Source of the DNA: Pseudomonas protegens
GTDB taxonomy: Bacteria > Pseudomonadota > Gammaproteobacteria > Pseudomonadales > Pseudomonadaceae
Reading direction: 5' to 3'
Length of the DNA: 64,000 nt
Assembly: GCF_013407925.2 (NCBI RefSeq)
Contig: NZ_CP060201.1
Coordinates: 2,108,001 to 2,172,000 of the forward strand
The notes under the pieces: model-generated
Told to the model about the DNA's origin: nothing
The model's database searches: none
Seen by the model: only the letters and a program-made list of their open reading frames with translations
Shown here: positions 8,931 through 17,192 of the stretch, piece after piece
How positions within the stretch are numbered: position 1 is the stretch's first letter
Layout of the letters: the number at the start of each line of letters is the position of its first letter
Translations under genes and position numbers: made by a program

Positions 8931-10298
8931 CTAGCGCACCCCGCCGGCGCGCAAGGCGGCCGGGGTGTAGTCGGCGGCCTTGGCGGCAAAGCCGAACTCC
9001 AGGCTGTGCTTTTCCTCGTTCTTCATGCCCAGGGCCAGGTAGCGACCAGCGTTGAGGTCATACAGGGCTTCCAGGGTGTAGGCCGGGACCTGATGGTCGT
9101 AGTAGTACTGCGCGTGACCTTCGGCGACCCGCCACAGCTGGCCACGACCGTCGTAGTGATCCACCAGGGCCACCTGCCAGCTGTCCTCGTCGATGTACAT
9201 GTGCCGGGTGGCGTAGATATGCCGCTGGTTCGGCTTGACCGTGCCCACCACCTCCCAGACCCGGTGCAGCTCGTAGCGGGTCAGGTCCTGGTTGATATGC
9301 CCGGCCTTGACGATGTCGTCGTACTTGAGGCTCGGCGAGTCCAGCTTGTAGCTGTTGTAGGGGATGTACATCTCCTTCTTGCCCACCAGCTTCCAGTCGT
9401 AACGATCGGGAGCGCCGGAGAACATGTCGAAGTTGTCCGAGGTGCGCAGGCCGTCGGCGGCGGTGCCCGGACCGTCGTAGGCCACTTGCGGGGCCCGGCG
9501 CACGCGGCGCTGGCCGGCGTTGTAGATCCACGCCGAACGCGGCTCCTTGACCTGGTCCAGGGTTTCATGAACCAGCAGCACGTTGCCCGCCAGCCGCGCC
9601 GGGGCGGTCACCGACTGCTTGAAGAAGTTCAGCACGTTGGCCGCTTTGGCCGGCTCCAGATCAGGGATCATCGGCGGCGCCGCGATCTCTTCCTCGAAAC
9701 GGATCGAGGTATAGCTGCCGTTGGTCTGCGGGGTGACCTGAGTGATGATGCGTTTCTGGTTGCCACCGTGATAGCGGGTCAGGTGGTTCCACAGCACCTC
9801 GATGCCGTTCTTCGGAATCGGGAAGGCGTAGTAGCGGTTGCCGGTGAAGTTGGCCAGGCCGTTGCCGTCGTTGGTGGTGGTCACGTTCAGCGCGCTACGC
9901 TTGGCCGACTCGTAGATCTCCGGTGGCAGGCCGAAGCTGCGATGGGTCGGGTAGACCGGAATCCGGTAGCTGTCCGGGTAACGCTTGAACATCGCCAACT
10001 GCCCTGCGGACAGCTTGTCCTTGTACTTGTCCGCGGTGGCCGCGGTGATGATGAACAGCGGCTTTTCATTGGCGAACGGGTCGGCGAGAAAGCCCTTGCT
10101 GTCCACCGCGCCGGCGTTCTTCGGGATGCCGCCGGTCCAGGCCGGAATCGAGCCATCGGCGTTGCCGGCCTTCTCCGCGCCCACGGGAGTCAGGCTGGTG
10201 CCCAGCTTGGCGGCCTCTTCCGGGCTCACCGCGGCCATCAGGTTGGCCGCCCACAGACCCAGTGCCAGGGCGCTGCATTGCAGAATCATGTTGCGCAT
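8931..10298 (-). CDS. DUF1329 periplasmic protein (outer-membrane lipoprotein-sorting-like)
   Basis: A 455-residue exported protein with a classical signal peptide (MRNMILQCSALALGLWAANL, cleavage near AMA-AVSPEE). The body contains the DUF1329 hallmarks RRVRRAPQVAYD and YKLVGKKEMYIPYNSY-like blocks (here WKLVGKKEMYIPYNSYKLD). DUF1329 proteins have a LolA/LolB-like fold and nearly always accompany DUF1302 barrel proteins; their substrate has not been settled. The start is backed by an AAGGAG ribosome site 9 bases upstream. It begins 24 bases after the DUF1302 stop, forming a two-gene operon. Confidence 0.85.
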   Translation of the reverse strand: MRNMILQCSALALGLWAANLMAAVSPEEAAKLGTSLTPVGAEKAGNADGSIPAWTGGIPKNAGAVDSKGFLADPFANEKPLFIITAATADKYKDKLSAGQLAMFKRYPDSYRIPVYPTHRSFGLPPEIYESAKRSALNVTTTNDGNGLANFTGNRYYAFPIPKNGIEVLWNHLTRYHGGNQKRIITQVTPQTNGSYTSIRFEEEIAAPPMIPDLEPAKAANVLNFFKQSVTAPARLAGNVLLVHETLDQVKEPRSAWIYNAGQRRVRRAPQVAYDGPGTAADGLRTSDNFDMFSGAPDRYDWKLVGKKEMYIPYNSYKLDSPSLKYDDIVKAGHINQDLTRYELHRVWEVVGTVKPNQRHIYATRHMYIDEDSWQVALVDHYDGRGQLWRVAEGHAQYYYDHQVPAYTLEALYDLNAGRYLALGMKNEEKHSLEFGFAAKAADYTPAALRAGGVR

Positions 10299-10322
10299 TC
10301 AAGTGCTCCTTCTTGTGCCGGT

Positions 10323-12113
10323 TCAGAAGTTCACGCCAAAGCTCAACGCGAGGAAATCCCGGTCGGTGAGGGTGTTGTAGCGCCCGCCAAAAAAGTCGGT
10401 GTAGCTGAGACTGGCGGTGTAGGTGTTGCGGTAGTCGGCATCGACCCCGACGCTCAGGGCCTTGGCCCCCTGGTTGAACAGGCCGTTGGGACCGTAGCCG
10501 TTGACGTCATGGGACCAGGACAGGTTGGGCTTGAAGTTGATCCCGGCGATCACGTTGCTGTAGTCGAGGATCGCCCGGGCGCGATAGCCCCAGGAGGTGG
10601 CGGTGACGAAACCGCCGGTATCGCCGCCATAGCCGTACTGGCCATAGACCGAGTCACGGCCGTAGCGCAGCTTGCTCTTGTCCTCCAGGCCGCCGACCCG
10701 GACGATCGCCGCCTCGCCCACCAGGGTCAGGCGATCGGCCCCCAGCACCTGATCGAAGAACTGGGTCATGGAGCTCTGGATCTGGGTGATTTCCTTGCGC
10801 CGGTAGCCGGTGTTGTCGGCGCCCAGGGCGGTCTTGATCGGCGACGCCGCGCCGCCGGCAATCGGATTGAGCAGGGCCAGGGTCAGGTCGTTGGTGTTGA
10901 CCTGCACCGGGGCGTTGGGGCGGTAGCTGATCTCGCCGGTCCAGGCGGTGCCGGTGGGCAGCGTGGTGGAGAAGCTGGCGCCGTACAGGCGGATGTCTTC
11001 GGGGTATTCGAGGTAGTACTGGCCACGGCCGAGCATCACGCTTTGCACCAGGCCACTGCCGGAACCGGGAACGATGCCGTTGGCAGCCCCGGCAATCGCC
11101 CCCAGGGTCGCCGGACTCACATTGGCGGTGGTGGTACTGACCACCGGGCTGCGGGCGTGGTAGTTCATGAAATACAGGCCGTACTCGGTGTCGTCGCCGA
11201 GCCAGCGCAAGGCGGCGCCCCACTGCCCGGAATCACGGGCATCGCGGTCGCCGCCGCGGGGCAGGATCACCCCTTCACGGGACACCTGAAAGCCCTGGCC
11301 GAACGCCGCGGCGACCGGTTGCAGGGGCGCGATCGCCGGGCTGCCGACGGTGTAGCCGGTGGTGCAACCATCGGCCACCACATCGTTGCCGAAGAAGGTG
11401 CCGCAGTTGTCCACCACGGTCTGGTCCCATTCCAGTTGATAGAAGCCTTCCACGGTCAGCTGGTTGGTCAGGCCCTGGGAGGCGAACAGCATGTTCACCG
11501 GCACCAGGCCTTCCTTGATCTCGGCGCCCGGGCGGCGAAAGGCCGAGACGTCCACCGGGTTGATGCTGTTGATGGAGTTGCCGATGAAGGTGCTCTCGCC
11601 CCAGCTGACCACCTGCTTGCCGGCGCGCACGGTGCCCGGCAGGTCGGCGATGGAGTAGTTGTGGTAGACGAAGGCGTCGAGAATCTGCGCGCCTGAGGAC
11701 TTGGCGCCTTCCTTGCGGTTGTGATCGCTGATGGGCTTGAACTCGCGGTCTTCGTCCTTGAGTTCGAAGTCGTACCAGTACTTGCCGCGCACGAAGACCC
11801 CGGTGTCGCCGTACTTGAGCTCCAGGTCATGCAGGCCCTTGAAGATCTTCGAGAACGTCTCGCCCTTCTTGAAGTTCAGGCGGCCATCGTCACCGGTGGA
11901 AGACTGCGCGGTGCCGCCGTTGACCGTACCGACGAACTTGCGGTCGGCATCGCGCATGCCCCAGCTGGCGCCGACCGACAGCGACGAGTCGAACTGCCCT
12001 TCGATTTCCCCGATGTTGAACGAAACCGCTTGCACCTGGCTGCAGCAGCCCAGTGCTACCGCGGCGGCCAGCGCCTGCGGTGTGAAGATGGCGCGCATTG
12101 TTGTTCTTGTCAT
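10323..12113 (-). CDS. DUF1302 outer-membrane beta-barrel protein
   Basis: A roughly 596-residue exported protein. The signal peptide (MRAIFTPQALAAAVALGCCS, cleavage near VQA-VSFNIG) is followed by the DUF1302 start FNIGEIEGQFDSSLSVGASW. The body alternates aromatic beta strands and turns, and the end (FFGGRYNTLTDRDFLALSFG then VNF) closes with a terminal phenylalanine as outer-membrane barrels do. Probably a channel or lipid/hydrophobe transporter of the outer membrane that works with DUF1329. The start at 12113 (MTRTTMRAIF) has a GGGGAAG element upstream; 12098 and 12146 are alternatives. Confidence 0.85.
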   Translation of the reverse strand: MTRTTMRAIFTPQALAAAVALGCCSQVQAVSFNIGEIEGQFDSSLSVGASWGMRDADRKFVGTVNGGTAQSSTGDDGRLNFKKGETFSKIFKGLHDLELKYGDTGVFVRGKYWYDFELKDEDREFKPISDHNRKEGAKSSGAQILDAFVYHNYSIADLPGTVRAGKQVVSWGESTFIGNSINSINPVDVSAFRRPGAEIKEGLVPVNMLFASQGLTNQLTVEGFYQLEWDQTVVDNCGTFFGNDVVADGCTTGYTVGSPAIAPLQPVAAAFGQGFQVSREGVILPRGGDRDARDSGQWGAALRWLGDDTEYGLYFMNYHARSPVVSTTTANVSPATLGAIAGAANGIVPGSGSGLVQSVMLGRGQYYLEYPEDIRLYGASFSTTLPTGTAWTGEISYRPNAPVQVNTNDLTLALLNPIAGGAASPIKTALGADNTGYRRKEITQIQSSMTQFFDQVLGADRLTLVGEAAIVRVGGLEDKSKLRYGRDSVYGQYGYGGDTGGFVTATSWGYRARAILDYSNVIAGINFKPNLSWSHDVNGYGPNGLFNQGAKALSVGVDADYRNTYTASLSYTDFFGGRYNTLTDRDFLALSFGVNF

Positions 12114-12354
12114 GCGTCTTCCCCGGTGAGTGACAGGAGAACTCACCCTACTGCCGGGGTAGCACGGTCGATAAGCGCACCAAGGAGGTATTCGCGTTGT
12201 CGCTCGAAAGGATGAATGCCCTTGCCTCAGGGGCGCTTCAGCGGCCTATCCACGGGCTGGATACGGCCCCATCAGGGGCGTCGATGCGGTTCTCGGGCGG
12301 CCACCTCGAACTGTTGCTCAGGCTGTAACAGTCCTTGTCCTGAATCGCTATTTT
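12114..12354. other. gene-free region upstream of the DUF1302 gene
   Basis: No coding frame with recognisable content was found. The stretch must hold the promoter of the DUF1302-DUF1329 operon (reading left) and any upstream element of the putative RNA gene that follows. A short dyad GTGAGT-GACAGGAGA-ACTCAC begins at about 12126 and could be a regulator site, but its owner is unknown. Confidence 0.5.
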
Positions 12355-12572
12355 TCCAAGGCGGGCCAGGGCTTATTCTTGCCCCGCAGTCACGGCAAAC
12401 AGCACCACGCCACTGCCAAGGGAAGTACCCGGTACCCGGGTTCCCCGAATCAGTTTCCAGGCGGCTTGAAGGGTTTGGGTTCAGGTCGCGACACCCGGTT
12501 CACCGACGTTGATTTTGTAGCTCCTTGATCTAACGTCTTACTTTGGCCGCTGCTCTTGCAGCGGCCTTTTTT
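12355..12572 (+). ncRNA. candidate small RNA of about 215 nt
   Basis: This plus-strand stretch has no coding frame of note but ends in a strong intrinsic terminator (12545-12572), and no plus-strand gene lies upstream to need one. A CTATTTTT element at 12348 resembles an RpoS-type -10. Inside there is a foldable block around GGGAAGTACCC/GGTACCCGGGTTCCC. The 5' end is a guess from the -10-like element. It was not matched to a named Pseudomonas RNA from memory. Confidence 0.45.
12545..12572 (+). terminator. intrinsic terminator (plus strand)
   Basis: Perfect 8-bp stem GGCCGCTG / CAGCGGCC, 6-base loop CTCTTG, then TTTTTT. It reads rightward, opposite to both flanking genes, and so implies an unannotated plus-strand transcript. 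Confidence 0.85.
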
Positions 12573-12601
12573 ATGCGCGCAAGACCACGGCCGCGTTGAA
12601 C

Positions 12602-12961
12602 TTACAACTTGTCGTCATCGCCTTCGTCGTAATGAAACTTGTGCAACAGACGATGCGCCACCGGTGACAGGATCAAGCCCAGCGTGGCGGCGAACACCAG
12701 GTTGGTGTAAAGCCCGTAAGTGGCAAAAAACAGTTTGCCGCCAGGGGTTTGCGGCATGTTGATGGGCCCGATGCCGCCGAGAATCATGGCCGCGTCATAC
12801 AGGGCGTCGTGAAAGGAAATGTCCTGCTCGAAGTACAGCAGACCGCTGATACCCAGCAACACCGAAAAGCTGATCAGGGCCAGAACCACCAGGCCGTGAA
12901 CACATAGACGCCGGATAAACAGCAGTCGCGACAGTACCGGCTGATCCTTTGATTCATACAT
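12602..12961 (-). CDS. small two-helix membrane protein, channel-like
   Basis: A 119-residue protein with a hydrophobic helix at about residues 22-44 (VHGLVVLALISFSVLLGISG), a re-entrant-like segment MILGGIGPINMPQTPGGKLF, a second helix (YTNLVFAATLGLILSPVAH) and an acidic tail DEGDDDKL. The helix-pore-helix layout recalls two-helix ion channels, but the GGIGP segment is not a K+ selectivity filter, so a channel role is only a suggestion. Not assigned to a named family. Confidence 0.75.
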   Translation of the reverse strand: MYESKDQPVLSRLLFIRRLCVHGLVVLALISFSVLLGISGLLYFEQDISFHDALYDAAMILGGIGPINMPQTPGGKLFFATYGLYTNLVFAATLGLILSPVAHRLLHKFHYDEGDDDKL

Positions 12962-13123
12962 CTCAAGCGCTCCTTGTGCGTTCGCCAGCCGTCGAGCATA
13001 GAGACGAACGCCACAGGAGTAAAACCGCCGCGGCCCAGGCTGCGGCGGGTCATTGCCTGGCGGCTTTCAAGCCTGGAAAAAGTGCCTGCCGATCAGCGCC
13101 GGACAAGGCTTCCCCACGGAGCG

Positions 13124-14035
13124 TCAGAGGGCGTATTTTTGCAGATTCTGCATCATCTCCTTCAGCGCCTCGATGTTGTCCTTGGGATGGGCCGCCCCCT
13201 CGAAATCGCAGATCTGCTGCCAGTGCGCTGCCACATCGTCAGGCGAAAAGCCCTGGTGTGGATCGAAACCGGCGCCCAGGCTGCGCTCCCAACGCACCTT
13301 GCCGATCCAGCCGCCGCCCACTTCGAACAGGCCGGAGGTTTCCTGGCATTGCTCGCTACCCAGGTACACCACCAGCGGGCTCACCAGTTCCGGCTTGAGC
13401 TGCTCGAACACTTGCGGCGGGATCAGCCCCTCGGTCATCCGCGTGCCACCGGTGGGGGCAATGGCGTTGACCAGGATGTTGTTCTTGCGCCCTTCGATGG
13501 CCAGGGTCCGGGTCAGGCCGTACAGGCCGAGCTTGGCCATGCCGTAGTTGGACTGGCCGAAGTTGCCGTAGATACCGGATGTCGAAGCGGTGAAGATCAC
13601 CCGGCCGTAGGCCTGGTCCCGCAGGTGCGGCCAGGCGGCGCGAGTGACCTTGTAGGCCCCTTCGACATGCACCCGGTACACCAGGTCCCAATCGCTGTCG
13701 TCCATCTTGTGGAAGGTCTTGTCCCGCAGGATGCCGGCGTTGTTGACCACCACGTCGACCCGGCCGAACACATCCAGCGCGTTCTGCACGATCTTGTCGC
13801 CGTCGGTGACCGAGTCGTGGTTGGCCTCGGCGATGCCTCCGGCCTCACGGATCTGTGCCACCACCCGATCGGCCGCCGTGGCGCTGGCGCCTTCCCCCTG
13901 GGCCGAGCCCCCCAGGTCGTTGACCAGCACCTTGGCCCCGTGCCTGGCGAACAGCAGCGCATGGGCCCGGCCCAGGCCGCCGCCGGCTCCGGTGATGATC
14001 ACTACTTTGTCTTCCAAGCGCACAGACTCACTCAT
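13124..14035 (-). CDS. short-chain dehydrogenase, (3R)-hydroxyacyl-CoA dehydrogenase-like
   Basis: A 303-residue SDR enzyme. The NAD(P)-binding motif is GAGGGLGRAHALLFARHGAK, followed by VLVNDLGG. The conserved NNAG is present (VVVNNAGILRD), and the catalytic Ser-Tyr-Lys are seen in FTASTSGIYGNFGQSNYGMAK. The VNDLGG strand and long C-terminus match the dehydrogenase part of peroxisomal multifunctional enzyme type 2, so the substrate is probably a hydroxyacyl-CoA or hydroxysteroid-like compound. The start MSESVRLEDK has a GGGAG site 7 bases upstream; an in-frame earlier ATG lacks one. It lies 167 bases beyond the alpha/beta hydrolase gene on the same strand. Confidence 0.85.
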   Translation of the reverse strand: MSESVRLEDKVVIITGAGGGLGRAHALLFARHGAKVLVNDLGGSAQGEGASATAADRVVAQIREAGGIAEANHDSVTDGDKIVQNALDVFGRVDVVVNNAGILRDKTFHKMDDSDWDLVYRVHVEGAYKVTRAAWPHLRDQAYGRVIFTASTSGIYGNFGQSNYGMAKLGLYGLTRTLAIEGRKNNILVNAIAPTGGTRMTEGLIPPQVFEQLKPELVSPLVVYLGSEQCQETSGLFEVGGGWIGKVRWERSLGAGFDPHQGFSPDDVAAHWQQICDFEGAAHPKDNIEALKEMMQNLQKYAL

Positions 14036-14166
14036 ACCGAACTCCCGCAGGGCCAATGGACAATGGGTCGAGTGTCGGGCAGCCGGGCGGCGGTCACAAT
14101 AAAAACGTCCGGACCTGAATGGTGCGCAATAAGACAGCGGGATAATCGCCCCGAGCGCTCAAGGGC

Positions 14167-14212
14167 GGGCTCCTGCTGGGGGCCACGGCGTGGCCCCGGC
14201 GTTCAGGAGCCC
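14167..14212. repeat. nested inverted repeat at the end of the hydrolase gene
   Basis: An outer stem GGGCTCCTG / CAGGAGCCC encloses an inner stem GGGGCCAC / GTGGCCCC around the loop GGC. It overlaps the last codons and stop of the alpha/beta hydrolase gene. The GCTCCTG ends resemble the REP elements elsewhere in the window, so it may be a REP-derived hairpin acting as a transcript end. Confidence 0.55.
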
Positions 14213-15105
14213 ACGGCCTGACGCGATGGCGATGGCAGCCTGTCGCGAAAGCCCAGGTAATGCTTGAGCACCGGCAGCGGCGCCTCGATCTGCGGGTAAT
14301 GGCCGATGCCCGGCAGCAGCACGGTGTCCGGCTCGGGGATCAACTGGCAGTAGCGCTCCACCATGTGCGCCCCGGAGATCGGGTCCTGGGCGCCGTCGAT
14401 CACCCGCAGCGGCACCTCGCCGCGTTGCATGGCACTGACCCAACGCTCGCGCTGGGCGCGCCGCTCGGGGATGTAGGCGATCAACTTGTGCAGGATGCGC
14501 GGCCCGTTGTTGCTGTGCACCAGGCTCCAGAAATCGTCCAGGACCGACTCGCTGGGCCGGGTCTGGGGGCCGAAGATCTGTCGGAAGCTGTTCGCCAGGC
14601 CGTGGCGGCTGAAGGCCCGCCCAAGCATCCAGCCCAGCGGACTGAGCAGGAGCTTCTGGGTCAGCACCGGGCGATGGGTTTCCGGAAACAGGCCGCCATT
14701 GAGAAACACGCAGCTGGCAATCGCGATCCGCTGTTCATAGTGCCGGGCCAGCAGCTCCTGGGCGACGCTGTCGCCGTAGTCATGGGCCAGCAGGTGCACC
14801 GGCTGGCGGACCTGCACCTGAGCCAGCAGCGCCTGCTGCAAGTCCGCCTGCTCCAGCAGGCTGTACTCGTGCTCCAGGGGCTTGTCCGAGTCGCCGAAGC
14901 CGAGCATGTCGCAGGCGATCACCTGATAACGCCGCGCCAGGGGTTGCCACAGGTAATGCCAGTCCCAGCTGGCCGTGGGAAAACCATGGATCAACAGCAG
15001 CGGCTCGCCATGCCCCGCCACCCAGTAACGAATGCGCCGGCCGCGGAACTCGAAGTCCTTGCCGCGCTTGCGCCAGACACAAAGAGGAATCTCGGCAATA
15101 GGCAT
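14203..15105 (-). CDS. alpha/beta hydrolase, MEST/epoxide-hydrolase-like
   Basis: A 300-residue alpha/beta hydrolase. The oxyanion-hole motif HGFP is in LLIHGFPTASWDWHYLW. The nucleophile elbow reads LLAHDYGDSVAQELL, with Asp rather than Ser at the nucleophile position, as in epoxide hydrolases, haloalkane dehalogenases and the MEST family (whose HDYGD it matches). The acid is likely the Asp in DGAQDPISG and the base the His in LPGIGHYPQIE. It overlaps the class II aldolase stop by ATGA, so the two are co-translated. Substrate unknown. Confidence 0.85.
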   Translation of the reverse strand: MPIAEIPLCVWRKRGKDFEFRGRRIRYWVAGHGEPLLLIHGFPTASWDWHYLWQPLARRYQVIACDMLGFGDSDKPLEHEYSLLEQADLQQALLAQVQVRQPVHLLAHDYGDSVAQELLARHYEQRIAIASCVFLNGGLFPETHRPVLTQKLLLSPLGWMLGRAFSRHGLANSFRQIFGPQTRPSESVLDDFWSLVHSNNGPRILHKLIAYIPERRAQRERWVSAMQRGEVPLRVIDGAQDPISGAHMVERYCQLIPEPDTVLLPGIGHYPQIEAPLPVLKHYLGFRDRLPSPSRQAVGS

Positions 15106-15887
15106 CAGAGTTTATAACCCGGGTCGAGTTGATCGAGTTTGCGCAGCAGGGCCGGCCAGGCCAGCACCCCGCCCATGCCCTGGGCACTGCGGGTGACCCC
15201 GGCGATCATCGCCTTGGCCCCGCTCAGGATGGATGGGGCAATGGCCATCAGCTCGGCGCCGCCGCCCTGCGCCAGCACCTGGATCTCGCAGGCGCGCTGG
15301 AAGATGAACATCATCAGAAAGGTGTCGGCGATGCTGGCCCCGCAGGTCAGCAAGCCATGGTTGTGCAGCAGCAGAAAGTTGTTGTCCCCCAGATCGGCCT
15401 GCAGCCGCACCTTCTCCTCGGGGTTCAGGGCCACCCCTTCATAGGGGTGATGGCCCAGGCTCGACAGGACAAACAGCGACTGCTGACTGATGGGCAGCAC
15501 CCCCTGCTTCTGCGCCGACACGGCAACCCCGGCGGCGGTATGGGTATGCAGCACACAGAGCACATCGTGGCGCACCGCATGCACGGCACTGTGGATGGTG
15601 TAGCCGGCCGGGTTGATCTCGTAGGGGCTGTCCATCAGCTTGTTGCCGGCCTGATCGACCTTCACCAGGCTGGAGGCGGTGATCTCGTGGAACATCATGC
15701 CGAACGGGTTGATCAGAAAGTCTTCGGTGCCCGGCACCTTGGCGGAGATGTGAGTGAAGATCAGGTCGTCCCAGCCATGCATCGCCACCAGGCGGTAGCA
15801 GGCGGCCAGGTCCAGGCGGGTTTGCCACTCGATGGCGCTGACCTGGTTTTTCACACTCGCTGTCGATTGAACGGGGGCTGAGCTCAC
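15105..15887 (-). CDS. class II aldolase/adducin family protein
   Basis: A 260-residue protein of the class II (zinc) aldolase/adducin superfamily. Zinc ligands are visible as HTHT in VLCVLHTHTAAGVAVS and the later His of FLLLHNHGLLTCG. The N-terminal block LDLAACYRLVAMHGWDDLIFTHIS is typical of the oxidoreductase/adducin-like branch rather than true sugar-phosphate aldolases. It starts at GTG with GAGG 8 bases upstream and is the first gene of a pair with the MEST-like hydrolase. The reaction cannot be assigned from sequence. Confidence 0.85.
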   Translation of the reverse strand: MSSAPVQSTASVKNQVSAIEWQTRLDLAACYRLVAMHGWDDLIFTHISAKVPGTEDFLINPFGMMFHEITASSLVKVDQAGNKLMDSPYEINPAGYTIHSAVHAVRHDVLCVLHTHTAAGVAVSAQKQGVLPISQQSLFVLSSLGHHPYEGVALNPEEKVRLQADLGDNNFLLLHNHGLLTCGASIADTFLMMFIFQRACEIQVLAQGGGAELMAIAPSILSGAKAMIAGVTRSAQGMGGVLAWPALLRKLDQLDPGYKL

Positions 15888-16032
15888 GGCAAGGACCTCG
15901 GTGACGGTTCTTATTGGAGGAGAGGACCCTCAGAGTCTAGACAGCCCGAAGCGCGGGCGGAGTTGCATTGCCAGCCAGCTTGATGACCGAGCGGGTCAGC
16001 CGGAAAAAAGGCTCTGGCGCGAGGGTTTCACG

Positions 16033-16719
16033 TCAAAGCACCGACGCCAGCAAAGGGGCGGCGAACAGGTTCAACAGCCCGGTCAGGACCATGACCAGAC
16101 CGGCCACCGAGCCCTCCTCGCCGCCGACTTCATGGGCCCGGCTGACCCCAGCTCCGTGGGCCCCCACCCCAAACAAGGCGCCCCGGGCCAGGGCACTGCG
16201 CAGGGGCAGCCAGCGCAGCAGCACACCGCCAAGCATGGCGCCGAACACCCCGGTGAACATCACGAACACCGCCGTCAGTTCGGGCACGCCGCCCAGGTCA
16301 TGGGCCAGGGGCATGGCGAACGGCGTGGTAATGGAACGGGGCACCAGGGACAGCGTCACCGAGCTGTCCAGGGCCAGCATCTTCGCCAGGCCGAAGGAAC
16401 TGCCGATGGACGCGGCGCTGCCCGCCAGCATGCCCAGCAGCAGGGCCGACCAGTGGCGCATCAGCAGGTGCCGCTGCTGCCAGATGGGAATCGCAAAGGC
16501 CACGGTCACCGGCCCCAGCACCAGCATCAGCCAGTGGGTGTTGGCGGCATATTCGGCGTAGGCGGTGTGCAGCGGCACGGCAATCGCTAGCAACAGGGCC
16601 GGCACCAGGATCAGCGGCGACAGCAGGTAGCGCCCGGTGCGCCGATAGATCCAGCGGCTGAACAGATAGGCCCCCAGGGTCAGGGCCAGCCAGAACATCG
16701 GCATCAGCTCAAGCTTCAT
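16033..16719 (-). CDS. lrgB: LrgB/CidB family inner-membrane protein
   Basis: A 228-residue polytopic protein of the LrgB/CidB (YohK) family. The hallmark run SSVTLSLVPRSITTPFAMPL and the segment GVGAHGAGVSRAHEVGGEEG are present. LrgB works with LrgA-type holin-like proteins in murein hydrolase control or organic-acid (pyruvate/glycolate) transport in other bacteria. Its start overlaps the end of lrgA by 11 bases. Controlled, by inference, by the divergent LysR regulator. Confidence 0.9.
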   Translation of the reverse strand: MKLELMPMFWLALTLGAYLFSRWIYRRTGRYLLSPLILVPALLLAIAVPLHTAYAEYAANTHWLMLVLGPVTVAFAIPIWQQRHLLMRHWSALLLGMLAGSAASIGSSFGLAKMLALDSSVTLSLVPRSITTPFAMPLAHDLGGVPELTAVFVMFTGVFGAMLGGVLLRWLPLRSALARGALFGVGAHGAGVSRAHEVGGEEGSVAGLVMVLTGLLNLFAAPLLASVL

Positions 16720-17095
16720 GGCGCATTCTCCAGCGGCACACCCATTCCACGGTCAGCGCGGTCACCAGCATCACCAGCAAGGTGCTGATGCCGATCACCA
16801 GCAGGATCCGCCAGCCCTCCTCGCGCAGCAGGCTGCCGTAATCCAGCAGGCTCATCAGCGCCGGAATGAAAAACAGCAGCATCTCCGCCATCAGCAGGCC
16901 GGCCCCCAGTTGCAGCGTGGCCGGCTTGACCCAGCCCAGGGCGAAGGCCAGCAGCAACAGCCCAAGGCCGATGACCCCGCCGGGAATCGGCCAGGGCAGC
17001 CAGGTGGCCAGTTGGCAACCGAGAAAATAGATGGCCAGCAGCACCGCCAGTTCGCCAATCAGGCGGCTCAGGCGTTTACAGGTGGAAATGTTCAT
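16709..17095 (-). CDS. lrgA: LrgA/CidA family holin-like protein
   Basis: A 128-residue protein with four predicted transmembrane helices. The CidA/LrgA signature is seen as YFLGCQLATWLPWPIPGGVIG and later GWVKPATLQLGAGLLMAEMLLFFIPA. It forms a bicistron with lrgB. It could equally be called cidA; pseudomonad naming varies. Divergent from the LysR gene, 97 bases apart. Confidence 0.9.
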   Translation of the reverse strand: MNISTCKRLSRLIGELAVLLAIYFLGCQLATWLPWPIPGGVIGLGLLLLAFALGWVKPATLQLGAGLLMAEMLLFFIPALMSLLDYGSLLREEGWRILLVIGISTLLVMLVTALTVEWVCRWRMRHEA

Positions 17096-17170
17096 GGGGT
17101 CAGGTCCTCTCAGGGGCCCATTTTATGAAAAGCCCCCGCATCACCGAAGCGAATTGTTAGACTCGAAACC

Positions 17171-17185
17171 ATTCCAATCTGGAAT
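17171..17185. promoter_or_regulatory. LysR-type T-N11-A box
   Basis: The perfect dyad ATTCCA-ATC-TGGAAT contains a T-N11-A box (T 17172, A 17184) and sits 7 bases before the LysR-family start codon in the divergent lrgA/lysR spacer. This suits autoregulation by the adjacent regulator and control of lrgAB. Confidence 0.65.
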
Positions 17186-17192
17186 TACCACC

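Noticed and set aside
8916..11696. A 926-codon plus-strand open frame across the DUF1329 and DUF1302 genes
   Set aside because: Antisense to two proteins with signal peptides and family motifs; no domain recognised in it.
12320..12350. GacA-type upstream element (TGTAAG-N6-CTTACA) before the putative small RNA
   Set aside because: TGTAAC...CTTGTC is only a loose match with the wrong spacing, so no Gac control is claimed.
12602..12961. Potassium channel call for the small membrane protein
   Set aside because: The GGIGP segment is not the T-V-G-Y-G filter, and the protein is too short to judge; left as channel-like only.
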